A stretch of 64,000 nt of DNA, from positions 124,001 to 188,000 of the forward strand of contig JAHZGX010000004.1 in assembly GCA_019420585.1 (NCBI GenBank), given 5' to 3'. Position numbers and translations under genes: made by a program. Numbering within the stretch: the stretch's first letter is position 1; each line of letters opens with the position of its first letter. This stretch comes from Prevotellaceae bacterium. GTDB lineage: Bacteria > Bacteroidota > Bacteroidia > Bacteroidales > Bacteroidaceae. The notes under the pieces are model-generated. The model made no database searches, was not told where the DNA came from, and saw only the letters and a list, made by a program, of their open reading frames with translations. Positions 54,301 through 62,332 of the stretch are shown piece by piece.

Positions 54301-57300
54301 AGCGCAAGCAGCCTGAACGTGCTGAACCTGGCTTACTACCCCACCGAGCGCGGTGCCTACAACCTCACCACCGACCTCGATGCCAACGGCCGCCTGACAA
54401 ATCCCTCGGCCAAGTGGGGAGGCATGATGCGCAAACTGGACAACACGGACTTCGAGGCGCAGAACATCGAGTACATAGAGTTCTGGATGATGGATCCCTT
54501 CATCTACAAGAAGGACCTGCCGGGCAACCATGGCGGTGACTTCTACATCAACCTGGGCGAGGTGAGCGAGGACATACTGAAGGACGGGAAGAAGTACTTC
54601 GAGAGCGGCATGCCCGTGGACGGCAACAGCACCTATTATACAGAAGGGCTTTGGGGACGGGTGCCCAACACCACCAGCGTCACCTATGCCTTCAACAACG
54701 AGAAGGGGGCACGAGCACGACAGGACGTGGGACTGAACGGACTGAACGACGAGGAGGAAAAGCAGTTCCCCACCTATGCCAACTACCTGCAGCAGATACA
54801 GGGCAAGGTGAACGCCCAGGCCTTCGACAGCATACAGGCCGACCCGGCCAACGACAATTACCACTACTACCGCGGCACCGACTTCGACCGCCAGCAGACC
54901 TCCATCCTCAACCGCTACAAGCGCGTGAACATGCCGCAAGGCAACAGCGCCGACTCCGACACGAACCCGGAGTCATACGAGACAGCCTGGAAGAGCACGC
55001 CCGACGTGGAGGACATCAACCAGGACTACACGCTCAACGAATATGAGAAGTATTACCAGTACCACGTGAGCATACGCCCCGAGGACATGGTGGTGGGACG
55101 CAACCACATCGTGGACAAGCGCACGGCCAGCGTGAAACTGCGCAACCAGAACACTGAGGAGTGCACTTGGTACCTGTTCCGCATCCCCCTGGACAACTAT
55201 GAGCAGAAGGTGGGCAACATACAGGACTTCACCAGCATACGCTTCATGCGCATGTTCCTCACGGGCTTCCAGGAAGACGTGATACTGCGCCTGGCCACCC
55301 TCGACCTGGTTCACGGCGACTGGCGCACCTATGAGCAGGCACTCTACACGGGCGAGGCACCCGCACAGGGAGCCACCCTGGAGGTAAGCACGGTCAACAT
55401 TGAGGAAAACAACGACAAGTCGCCCGTGAACTACGTGCTGCCCCCCGGCATCAGCCGCGTCACCGACCCCACGCAGACCCAGTTGGTGGAAAGCAACGAG
55501 CAGGCCATGTCCATGGTGGCACGCAACCTGAGCCCGGGCGACGCGAGGGCCGTCTACAAGAACTGCTCCTATGACATGCGCCAGTACAAGCACCTGCAGA
55601 TGTTCGTGCACGCCAATGCGCTCAACGAAAACGTCACCGAGACGGCCGATGGCGAGACAAGCGTCTTCCTGCGCCTCGGCTCCGACTACAAGAGCAACTT
55701 CTACGAGTACGAGATACCGCTGAAGCTGACCCCCGAAGGATTCTACGACACCTACAGCCCCAGCGGCAGAGCCGCCGTGTGGCCTGAGGAGAACATGCTG
55801 GACATAGACCTCGACATATTCACCCGCATCAAGAAGGCGCGCAACACGCAGAGCAGCCTGGGCCTGGCCGGCATGACCCAACTCTTCTCGGAATACGACG
55901 GCAACCATCCCTCGAACCGCGTGTCCATCATGGGCAACCCCACGCTGGGCGAGGTGAAGACCATCATGATAGGCATACGCAACAACGGGCGCACGGTGAA
56001 GAGTGTGGAGGTATGGGCCAACGAGTTGCGCCTGCAGGAGTTCTCCAACGACGGCGGATGGGCTGCACAGGGCAACCTGAACGTCCAGCTGAGCGACATA
56101 GGCTCGGTGGGAGTCAACGCGCACATGGAGACGGCAGGCTTCGGAGGCATAGAGCAGAGCGTGCAGGCACGCAAGGACGAGGACAGGCTGAACTACTCCG
56201 TGACCACGAGCATGGAACTCGGGCGCATCCTGCCCGAGAAGGCCAAGGTGTCGGTACCACTATACTACAGCTACAGCAAGGAGACGGTGAAGCCCGAGTA
56301 CAACCCGTTCGACTCCGACATGACGCTGAAGGACGCACTCGACGCACTGGCCACGGAGCGCGAGAGGGACTCGCTGCGCAGCCTGACCACGCGCACCGAG
56401 GTGAGCAAGAACCTATCCTTCAGCGGCATCAAGGTGAACATCGCATCGCGCAAGCATCCCATGCCCTATGACCCGGCCAACTTCTCGTTCCACTACAGCC
56501 ACTCTAGCCAGAGCACAGAGGGAGAGACCACCGTGTACGAGCACGAGAAGTCATGGAAGGGCGGCATGAACTACTCGTGGAGCCCCAACTGGAAGCCCTG
56601 GGAGCCCTTCAAGAAGATGAAGGGGAAGTCGAAGTGGCTGGACATCGTCAAGGCACAGAACCTCTCCTATGCCCCGCAGAGCCTTACCTTCAGCACCGAC
56701 CTCAACCGCACCTACTATGAACTGCAGGAGCGCGACATGGACAATCTGGATGCCAGGAACGCCCTGCCCGCCACCTTCAGCCAAAGCTACCTGTGGAACC
56801 GCAACTTCCAGTTGCGATGGGACATCTTCAAGGCGCTCCACTTCAACTTCCAGAGCGGAACGCGAGCCGAGGTGGAGGAGCCCTACATGCAGGTCAACAA
56901 GGACCTCTACCCCGACCGCTACGAGGCATGGAAGGACAGCGTGCGCATGAGCCTGCGCCACTTCGGCCGCCCGCTGGACTACACGCAGACCGCAACCATG
57001 AGCTACAAGGTGCCCCTCTCGAAGATTCCCATCCTCGACTGGGTCACGGCGGATGCATCCTACACCTCAAACTACTCATGGAAGCGGGGAGCCGAGCTGG
57101 AGGACGGGAGCACCCTGGGAAACACCATCAACACCCAGAGGAACCTGAACCTGAACGGCAAGCTCGACCTGGAGAAACTCTACAACCACAGCACCTTCCT
57201 GCGCGAGGCCAACAAGCGATTCTCGGCAGGCAACGTGAAGAGCGTGGCCAACAAGAAGAAGCAGGAGAAGGAGAAGGCCGAGCAGGAGAAGAAGCTCAGG

Positions 57301-59214
57301 AAGGAGAAGGAGAAGGAGCAGCGCGCACAGGCAGAGGCAGAGGCCAAGAAGAAGGGCGTGCCCGTGGACTCCATCCTGGCCAGGCAGCAGGCAGGCGGGG
57401 CGGCCCGGCAGTCCAACGCCAACGGCATATCGCAGCAGAAGAGGAAGACCAAGGGCTTCACCCAGGAGATCACCCTCTTCCCCGACTCCTCCATCAACGT
57501 GACCCATGGCCAGAACTCCAAGCGCCTGCGCATCACGGCCTTCGACAAGGGCGGCCACAGCGTGCGGCTGAAGGTGAAGAAGGTGGACGAGAACACCATA
57601 CGCATCGTGCGCCCGCCCAAGGACACCACACAGGTGCGCCTCGGAGTGGTGGCCCTGCCCAAGCGCGAGGAGCAGAAGGGATACTCCTTCCTGCAGAGCG
57701 CGGCGCGCTTCCTGATGATGGTGCGCACGGCGAGCATCAGCTACCGCAACACCTACAACCTCACGCTGCCGGGCTTCATGCCCTCCGTGGGCGACATGCT
57801 GGGCCAGAAGCGCTCGGGCGGCACGTTCACGCCGGGGCTCGACTTCGCCTTCTCCACCGTGGGCGACTCCTACATCGACAAGGCCAAGGGGCGCGGGTGG
57901 CTGCTGGTGAACGACAGCGTCTCCACCCCCGCCGCCTCATCCACCACCGAGGACCTGCAGGTCAAGCTGGCGCTGGAGCCCTTCAGCGACCTCAAGGTGG
58001 ACCTGAGCATGAGCCGGACGGCCAACCGCAACCGCACCATGCAGTTCATGTACGAGGGAAGCCCCACCACGCACAGTGGCTCCTTCAACATGACCACCAT
58101 AAGCCTGCGCACGGCCTTCAGGAGCAGGGGCAACGCGCACAACGGCTACCGCAGCTCCACCTTCAGCCGCTTCCAGAGCTACCTGCCCATCTTCCAGCAG
58201 CGCGTGGAGAGGCAGTATGCCGGCCTACGCTATCCCGAGGGGACAGGCATGAGCGGCACCTTCAACCCGGAGAACGGCACGGTGGGCACGTACACCCCGG
58301 ACGTGATGATACCCGCCTTCCTGGCAGCCTACACCGGCAAGAGTGCCTCCCGCCAGGGACTGTCCATCTTCCCCGCCGTGACCAAGATGCTGCCCAACTG
58401 GAACGTCACCTACAAGGGGCTCTCGACACTTCCCTGGGTGAGGGACAACTTCAAGAGCGTGACACTCACCCACGCCTACAAGAGCATCTACAGCGTGGGC
58501 TCCTACAACTCCTTCAGCTCATGGATTGAGTGCATGGGCAGCGGGGGGCTGGGCTTCGTGCAGAACACCACCACGGGCCAGTACGTGCCGAGCTCGATGT
58601 ACGACGTGGGGGCAGTGAGCATCAACGAGACCTTCTCCCCGCTGATAGGGCTCAACGTCACCTTCCAGAACAACATGACCCTCAAGGCCGAGTACAAGAC
58701 CACCAGGGTGCTCTCGCTGAGCACCACCAGCGCACAGCTCACCGAGACGGGCTCCAAGGACTTCGTGCTTGGATGGGGCTACAAGATAAGCGACTTCCGC
58801 ATAGCCAGCCTCTTCGGGGGGCACGGCAAGGCAAGCCAGAGAGCCGCCAAGACCAGCCGGCAGAAGGGAAAAGGGAAAGGCAAGGGAGCCGCCGGCAAGG
58901 ACACCGACACCGCCGGCACCACGGCGCAGAAGGGCACGGCAAGCAAGTTCGCCCACTCGCTCAACCTGCGCTTCGACTTCAGCCTGCGCAACCAGGATGC
59001 CATCAAGCGCGACCTGCAGACAAGCCTATGCGAGGCCACCAGCGGCAACATGGCCATCAAGACGAGCATGCAGATTGACTATGCCATGAGCCGCATGGTC
59101 ACCTTCTCGCTCTACTATGACCGCCAGCGCGCCAAGCCCCTGCTCTCCAGCAGCAGTTACCCCACCGTGACGCAGGACTTCGGCATGACCATGAAGTTCT
59201 CCCTCACCCGCTGA
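51367..59214 (+). CDS. sprA: SprA, outer-membrane translocon of the type IX secretion system
   Basis: The 2615-residue protein is the giant beta-barrel channel of T9SS, known as SprA in flavobacteria and Sov in Porphyromonas. After a short basic start comes a hydrophobic export segment (about residues 26-48, LTIALLCSLAGPFLLAT). The early region carries the FDFDEKINLSLNGKVGDKIDLNLNYNT type motif, and the rest consists of alternating polar/hydrophobic strands with many aromatic residues. Three low-complexity inserts stand out: Ser/Gly/Thr (about 118-155), a Lys/Glu/Gln coiled-coil-like stretch (about 1962-1998) and a Lys/Gly stretch (about 2487-2526). A later in-frame start nearer the hydrophobic segment is possible. 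Neighbouring ruvA supports the identification. Confidence 0.94.
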   Translation: MGKHEKNCRKGNKKEKVLVIFIVSARKLTIALLCSLAGPFLLATSPSTPRWAEQAPADTATQKKKPRYSVRKTTAQDTKDLEHKTADLKDPDNIKTEVTYDEKDNTYSVGTTLDLTGNRNSSGKGNGKSSTTKGSTGRTPASGSTKGSGQQAGTVLGTATGYLNAPLLMSPEEYQKWSLRQSMAQYWRQKNQEAFENEGKSKFDFTDMHFDLGPAEKFFGPGGVQIKTQGSAEVKMGANMKKVDNPALAASRRKTFGFDFDEKINLSLNGKVGDKIDLNLNYNTEATFDFDSQNMKLKYDGKEDEIIKLIEAGNVSFPSNMSLVPGVSSLFGLRTDFQFGKLKMQTVFSQKKSATASASSKGGTQTTNFEFSATNYEENKHFFLSHFFREQYDKNMRTLPTIASGINIKRVEIWVTNKSGNSESNRNVIALADLGESAYISNPMWTSNGISVPSNRTNTEYDALLNNYSEARDISQATNILDGIPGFEGSIDYEKLQSARKLSSSEYTLNSSLGYVSLSNTLQTDDVLAVAYEYTYGGVTYQVGEFASDLTNNTQALFVKLLKGTTGSPNLPTWRLMMKNVYNLGANNVQKEKFRLDIKYLSDSTGVYLTYLPEESLKNTTLLRAMNLDRLDSKGNANADGQFDFVEGFTIQKGRVFFPVTEPFGKHLRDWIKNDALANKYCFDELYDSTKTVAKQIAEHDKFLLTGRYKGNSAGEIDLGVTNVAQGSVVVTAGGVTLTENTDYTVDYSMGRVTIINQSLIDAGTAINASVESNDNYGMQRKTMVGVNMDYEVNKNLTLGGTLMFLNEQPLTTKVNMGSEPLKNTLWGAHISWRKESQWLTNLIDKLPLIQATQPSQITFNAEFAQLLAGQNKKIQGSASYLDDFESSSYKSSLSQPTYWTMSSTPSMFAESRLSNDLSYGYNRALLAWYYIDPIFTRRSSTLTPSHIKSDLNQLSNHYVREVYERELYPQKQQNSYTSASSLNVLNLAYYPTERGAYNLTTDLDANGRLTNPSAKWGGMMRKLDNTDFEAQNIEYIEFWMMDPFIYKKDLPGNHGGDFYINLGEVSEDILKDGKKYFESGMPVDGNSTYYTEGLWGRVPNTTSVTYAFNNEKGARARQDVGLNGLNDEEEKQFPTYANYLQQIQGKVNAQAFDSIQADPANDNYHYYRGTDFDRQQTSILNRYKRVNMPQGNSADSDTNPESYETAWKSTPDVEDINQDYTLNEYEKYYQYHVSIRPEDMVVGRNHIVDKRTASVKLRNQNTEECTWYLFRIPLDNYEQKVGNIQDFTSIRFMRMFLTGFQEDVILRLATLDLVHGDWRTYEQALYTGEAPAQGATLEVSTVNIEENNDKSPVNYVLPPGISRVTDPTQTQLVESNEQAMSMVARNLSPGDARAVYKNCSYDMRQYKHLQMFVHANALNENVTETADGETSVFLRLGSDYKSNFYEYEIPLKLTPEGFYDTYSPSGRAAVWPEENMLDIDLDIFTRIKKARNTQSSLGLAGMTQLFSEYDGNHPSNRVSIMGNPTLGEVKTIMIGIRNNGRTVKSVEVWANELRLQEFSNDGGWAAQGNLNVQLSDIGSVGVNAHMETAGFGGIEQSVQARKDEDRLNYSVTTSMELGRILPEKAKVSVPLYYSYSKETVKPEYNPFDSDMTLKDALDALATERERDSLRSLTTRTEVSKNLSFSGIKVNIASRKHPMPYDPANFSFHYSHSSQSTEGETTVYEHEKSWKGGMNYSWSPNWKPWEPFKKMKGKSKWLDIVKAQNLSYAPQSLTFSTDLNRTYYELQERDMDNLDARNALPATFSQSYLWNRNFQLRWDIFKALHFNFQSGTRAEVEEPYMQVNKDLYPDRYEAWKDSVRMSLRHFGRPLDYTQTATMSYKVPLSKIPILDWVTADASYTSNYSWKRGAELEDGSTLGNTINTQRNLNLNGKLDLEKLYNHSTFLREANKRFSAGNVKSVANKKKQEKEKAEQEKKLRKEKEKEQRAQAEAEAKKKGVPVDSILARQQAGGAARQSNANGISQQKRKTKGFTQEITLFPDSSINVTHGQNSKRLRITAFDKGGHSVRLKVKKVDENTIRIVRPPKDTTQVRLGVVALPKREEQKGYSFLQSAARFLMMVRTASISYRNTYNLTLPGFMPSVGDMLGQKRSGGTFTPGLDFAFSTVGDSYIDKAKGRGWLLVNDSVSTPAASSTTEDLQVKLALEPFSDLKVDLSMSRTANRNRTMQFMYEGSPTTHSGSFNMTTISLRTAFRSRGNAHNGYRSSTFSRFQSYLPIFQQRVERQYAGLRYPEGTGMSGTFNPENGTVGTYTPDVMIPAFLAAYTGKSASRQGLSIFPAVTKMLPNWNVTYKGLSTLPWVRDNFKSVTLTHAYKSIYSVGSYNSFSSWIECMGSGGLGFVQNTTTGQYVPSSMYDVGAVSINETFSPLIGLNVTFQNNMTLKAEYKTTRVLSLSTTSAQLTETGSKDFVLGWGYKISDFRIASLFGGHGKASQRAAKTSRQKGKGKGKGAAGKDTDTAGTTAQKGTASKFAHSLNLRFDFSLRNQDAIKRDLQTSLCEATSGNMAIKTSMQIDYAMSRMVTFSLYYDRQRAKPLLSSSSYPTVTQDFGMTMKFSLTR

Positions 59215-59222
59215 TTCCCTCC

Positions 59223-59245
59223 CCTGGGGCGACCCCTCCCCCAGG
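59223..59245 (+). terminator. Possible sprA terminator
   Basis: CCTGGGG (59223-59229) faces CCCCAGG (59239-59245), 8 bp after the sprA stop codon. There is no T-tract, so the call is tentative. Confidence 0.4.
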
Positions 59246-59410
59246 CGGCCGGGGCGGCAAGCCATGAAACACACGCCCGTCAAGCAAGCTCCACCAGCCC
59301 CCGGAATGCACCCGCCACGGGGCTTCCGAGGAAGAAACAGGGCTCTCCAGGGAAGCCGGGAAGGCGCAGCCCCCCCTCCCCTTGCCGCATGCACGGCCGC
59401 CCCTATGGCG

Positions 59411-59696
59411 ACGGGCAACTGCCACCATGGGCGGTGAAGAGACACAGCCGGGGCGGCGAGGAAACAGCACCATAGTGATGAGGAAACAGCACCATAGTGA
59501 TGAGGCAACGACACCATAGTGATGAGACAACGACACCATAGTGATGAGACAACGACACCATAGTGATGAGGCAACGACACCATAGTGATGAGGCAACGAC
59601 ACCATAGTGATGAGGCAACAGCACCATGGCGGTGGAGAGACACAACCATGGCGGTGGAGAGACACAACCATGGCGGTGAGGAGGAACTCCCCATGG
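59411..59696. repeat. 22-bp tandem array (13 units)
   Basis: Thirteen consecutive 22-bp units can be set in register; the six from 59477 to 59608 are nearly identical, with the form GATGAGGCAACGACACCATAGT. Variation is concentrated at the GGC/GAC and CGA/CAG positions and in the flanking units, where CATAGTGATGAG becomes CATGGCGGTGGAG. Units at both ends are more diverged, as expected for an expanding minisatellite. The unit has no strong internal dyad, unlike the arrays at 1862 and 19879. It starts about 197 bp after the sprA stop. Confidence 0.92.
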
Positions 59697-59794
59697 GGAT
59701 GATGGAAAACACGTACAGAGGCAGCGGCGGAAAACATATCCGGTGATGGCACGCCCCTATATCAGCAATGGGCGAAGCCCCCTGCCGCCGTCGG

Positions 59795-59860
59795 CACACC
59801 GGCAAAGCGATGCAGACACACCGGCAAAGCAGTGCCGGGACATCAGGAAAGCGATGCCCC
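59795..59860. repeat. Second 22-bp tandem array (3 units)
   Basis: Three units at 59795-59816, 59817-59838 and 59839-59860 share the form CACACCGGCAAAGCGATGC plus three variable bases, the third being more diverged. The sequence is unrelated to the array 100 bp upstream, but the period is the same. It lies about 110 bp from the DUF6078 stop codon, on that gene's 3' side. Confidence 0.75.
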
Positions 59861-59970
59861 GGCACATTGAAATAGTATTATATAAATACCAGGAGAGTCT
59901 TGTTGGAATGCAGCAGGCCGGCCAAGGAATGCAGGCAGATTGCCTCGGGAATGGCGGCAGGCCGGCGCGC

Positions 59971-60411
59971 TCAGGTGTACCAGTCGGTGGCCACCACATA
60001 GCGGTCGAACTCCATCGGAGCCTCCACCCCGGCCTTGCGCAGGGCCTCCAGGATGACGGCCTGCTCCGCGGGAGGGATGAGGATGTCGCCGCGCCGGCGC
60101 TTGAAGTAGGGATTACGGCCGAAGCGGCCGATGAGCGTGGTCATGAAGAGGTCATACTGCTCGGGGTACATCCCCTTCTGGAAGCCCGTGAAGCCCAGGG
60201 CGAAGCGCACCGGGGTGCTGGAGGCATAGTGGGGGCAGCCCTCCTGCCGGGTGCACAGGGAGGGGTTGACGAGGCGGAGGTAGGTGCCCAAGGCGGCATG
60301 GCGGCGGAAGGCCAGCTGGCGCAGGCAGGTGCCGGCCAGGGGGCAGGAGTCGTGGAGGCAGAGGGGATACTTGGCGGGGACGTCCTCGCTCATCTTTGCA
60401 TACAGGGTCAT
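59971..60411 (-). CDS. DUF6078 family protein
   Basis: The 146-residue protein resembles DUF6078 proteins of Bacteroidales. It has a cysteine cluster, CLHDSC, then C in AGTCLRQ, then CTRQEGC (about residues 17-59), suggesting a metal site, and then a basic region with GFQKGMYPEQYDLFMTTLIGRFGRN. No signal or membrane segment is visible. The start is set at MTLYAKMSED (60411), 10 bp after the aminotransferase stop; MSEDVPAKYP (60393) is also possible. Its place at the end of a polysaccharide operon may be incidental. Function unknown. Confidence 0.78.
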   Translation of the reverse strand: MTLYAKMSEDVPAKYPLCLHDSCPLAGTCLRQLAFRRHAALGTYLRLVNPSLCTRQEGCPHYASSTPVRFALGFTGFQKGMYPEQYDLFMTTLIGRFGRNPYFKRRRGDILIPPAEQAVILEALRKAGVEAPMEFDRYVVATDWYT

Positions 60412-60421
60412 GGCTGTGGGG

Positions 60422-61675
60422 TCATTCGAGTGATTCGCATATGCAGCGGCAGATGTAGCGCACGTCGTCATCGGTCACGCAGGGGCCTGCGGGCAGGCAT
60501 AGGCCCACATGGAACAGGCCCTCGCTCACGCCGTTCACATAGGCGGGGGCATCCCGGTATACGGGCTGGCGGTGCATGGGCTTCCACAGGGGGCGGCTCT
60601 CCACCTGGCGTGCGTCGAGGAACACGCGCAGGGCCTCCACGTTGTCGTTGGGCTGGCAGTCGGTGCGCGCCTTGCCCCCCGTGTGCGTCACCCCGGCGGC
60701 CCCGCCCACCGAGCCGGTCACCACCGAGGCATAGGCATTGCCCTGCCCCTTGATGCGCAGCGAGGGGGAGAGGGTGAGGGTGCAGAGCCAGTAGTTGGAG
60801 TCGAACTCCTCCGAGGGCGCACAGTGCACGCTGATGCCCTCCACGCCGGCAAGCAGTTCCTCATACATGGCCTGCACGTGGCGGTGGTGCGCCAGGTGGG
60901 CATCCACCAGGGTCATCTGCCCGCGCCCTATGCCCGCGCAGATGTTGCTCATGCGGTAGTTGTACCCTATGGCCTCGTGCTGGTAGTAGGGGTATGCCTC
61001 CCGCGCCTGCGTTGCATACCACATGACGGTGTTCTTGTCCTCGGGCGTGGGGCACACGAGCGCTCCTCCCCCGCTGGTGGTTATCATCTTGTTGCCGTTG
61101 AAGCTGAGCACGCCGTAGCGGCCGAAGGTGCCCAGCATCCTGCCCCCGAAGCGGGAGCCGAAGCCCTCGGCGGCATCCTCTATGACGGGGATGTTGTACT
61201 TGTTGGCCACCCTCATGATGCGGTCGATGCGGTAGGGCATGCCATAGAGAGCCACGGGGATGATGGCCTTGGGTATGCGGCGCGTCTTGCGTATGCGGTC
61301 CAGTATGGCCTCCTCCAGGAGCACGGGGTCCATGTTCCAGGTGTCGGGCTCGCTGTCCACGAAGACGGGGGTGGCACCCTGGTAGGTGATGGGGTGGCAC
61401 GAGGCGCAGAACGTGAAGCTCTGGCATATGACCTCATCGCCCGGCCCCACGCCGCATGCCACCAGTGCCAGGTGCACCGCGGCCGTGCCGGCCGAGAGAG
61501 CCACCACGCTCTTTCCCTCGCCCACGAACCGCTCCAGGTCTGCCTCGAAGCCATTGACGTTGGGTCCCAGGGGCACCACCCAGTTGGTGTCGAATGCCTC
61601 CTTGATGTATCTCTGCTCCTCGCCCGTCTCGCTCATGTGAGCCAGGCAGAGGTAAATGCGCTTTCTCTGTTCCAT
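60422..61675 (-). CDS. DegT/DnrJ/EryC1-family sugar aminotransferase
   Basis: This PLP-dependent family transfers an amino group to nucleotide-linked keto-sugars used in O-antigen, capsule or glycoprotein glycans. The 417 residues include SAGTAAVHLALVACGVGPGDEVI, the Asp-containing VIEDAAEGFGS and the PLP Lys in LSFNGNKMITTSGGGALV. The start at 61675 is preceded by AAGGAG seven bases upstream; an alternative ATG at 61696 overlaps the transferase stop as ATGA. A run of about 25 residues around GSVGGAAGVTHTGGKARTDC (about 325-345) looks like an insertion compared with typical members. Confidence 0.92.
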   Translation of the reverse strand: MEQRKRIYLCLAHMSETGEEQRYIKEAFDTNWVVPLGPNVNGFEADLERFVGEGKSVVALSAGTAAVHLALVACGVGPGDEVICQSFTFCASCHPITYQGATPVFVDSEPDTWNMDPVLLEEAILDRIRKTRRIPKAIIPVALYGMPYRIDRIMRVANKYNIPVIEDAAEGFGSRFGGRMLGTFGRYGVLSFNGNKMITTSGGGALVCPTPEDKNTVMWYATQAREAYPYYQHEAIGYNYRMSNICAGIGRGQMTLVDAHLAHHRHVQAMYEELLAGVEGISVHCAPSEEFDSNYWLCTLTLSPSLRIKGQGNAYASVVTGSVGGAAGVTHTGGKARTDCQPNDNVEALRVFLDARQVESRPLWKPMHRQPVYRDAPAYVNGVSEGLFHVGLCLPAGPCVTDDDVRYICRCICESLE

Positions 61676-61692
61676 AGCGTTCTCCTTGTGGT

Positions 61693-62298
61693 TCATATCC
61701 ATTCCCCGTGATACAGGATGCGCCTGCCGGTGAGCGTGGCCGCAATCAGCCTCAGGTCGCCCATGAGGGTGTGGTCGTGCAGGTATATCAGGTTGAGGCG
61801 CACCTTGTCGGGGAATATCACCTCGTCGTTGTATCTCTGTGGGTCGGCCACCGCGGCCAGCATCTCCTCCTCGTTGCGGTACTTCAGGCTGGCGGGTCCG
61901 GTGATTCCCGGGCGCAGCCTCAGCATGTCCCTGTCGCTGCCCTCCAGCATGTCGGCATATCCCGGCACGTCGGGCCTTGGCCCCACGAGCGACATGTCGC
62001 CCCGGAGCACGTTCCACAGTTCGGGCAACTCATCCAGTTTCCACCGCCTCAGCCACGCGCCCAGGGGGGTGATGCGGCTCTCCCCCGCCACGCTCACGCT
62101 GCTCCCGCCGTGGTTCACCGTCATGGTGCGGAACTTGACCATGGTGAAGAGCCTGCCGCCGCGCCCCACCCTCTTCTGCCTGAAGAGCACGGGACCCGGC
62201 ATCCGCACGCGTATGGCCACGGCCACCAGGGCCAGCAGCCACCAGAGCATGGCAAGCCCCAGCAGGGCGGCCAGGCGGTCAAATATCCATTTCGTCAT
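61693..62298 (-). CDS. Polyprenyl-phosphate sugar-1-phosphate transferase (PglC-like)
   Basis: The 201-residue protein is a small monotopic phosphoglycosyl transferase that starts a glycan on undecaprenyl phosphate. It has an N-terminal membrane-inserted helix (about residues 5-30), then GPVLFRQKRVGRGG, KFRTM, and the catalytic region DELPELWNVLRGDMSLVGPRP (about 94-114). The length fits PglC/WcaJ catalytic-domain-only members. It sits between the GT2 and aminotransferase genes; together with the dehydrogenase they form a surface-polysaccharide initiation set. Confidence 0.93.
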   Translation of the reverse strand: MTKWIFDRLAALLGLAMLWWLLALVAVAIRVRMPGPVLFRQKRVGRGGRLFTMVKFRTMTVNHGGSSVSVAGESRITPLGAWLRRWKLDELPELWNVLRGDMSLVGPRPDVPGYADMLEGSDRDMLRLRPGITGPASLKYRNEEEMLAAVADPQRYNDEVIFPDKVRLNLIYLHDHTLMGDLRLIAATLTGRRILYHGEWI

Positions 62299-62332
62299 CT
62301 CTTTCTCTTTATGTTTATGGAGCCTTCCCCCC

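Larger units (their letters stand above)
59215..59970. other. Gene-free interval with two tandem arrays
   Basis: This 756-bp interval between convergent sprA and the DUF6078 gene holds a GC-rich hairpin just after sprA, the 22-bp array at 59411-59696 and a second unrelated 22-bp array at 59795-59860. Between 59246 and 59410 and from 59861 to 59970 nothing is recognisable. Open frames over the arrays are a consequence of the repeats, since a 22-bp period shifts frame every unit. Confidence 0.65.

Noticed and set aside
59411..59696. Coding repeats in the long minus-strand open frames over the 22-bp array
   Set aside because: A 22-bp period shifts frame each unit and the frame stays open only because the unit lacks stops. 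The residue pattern simply mirrors the DNA repeat.
60509..61711. Plus-strand open frame of 400 codons
   Set aside because: Antisense to the aminotransferase, which has all PLP motifs.
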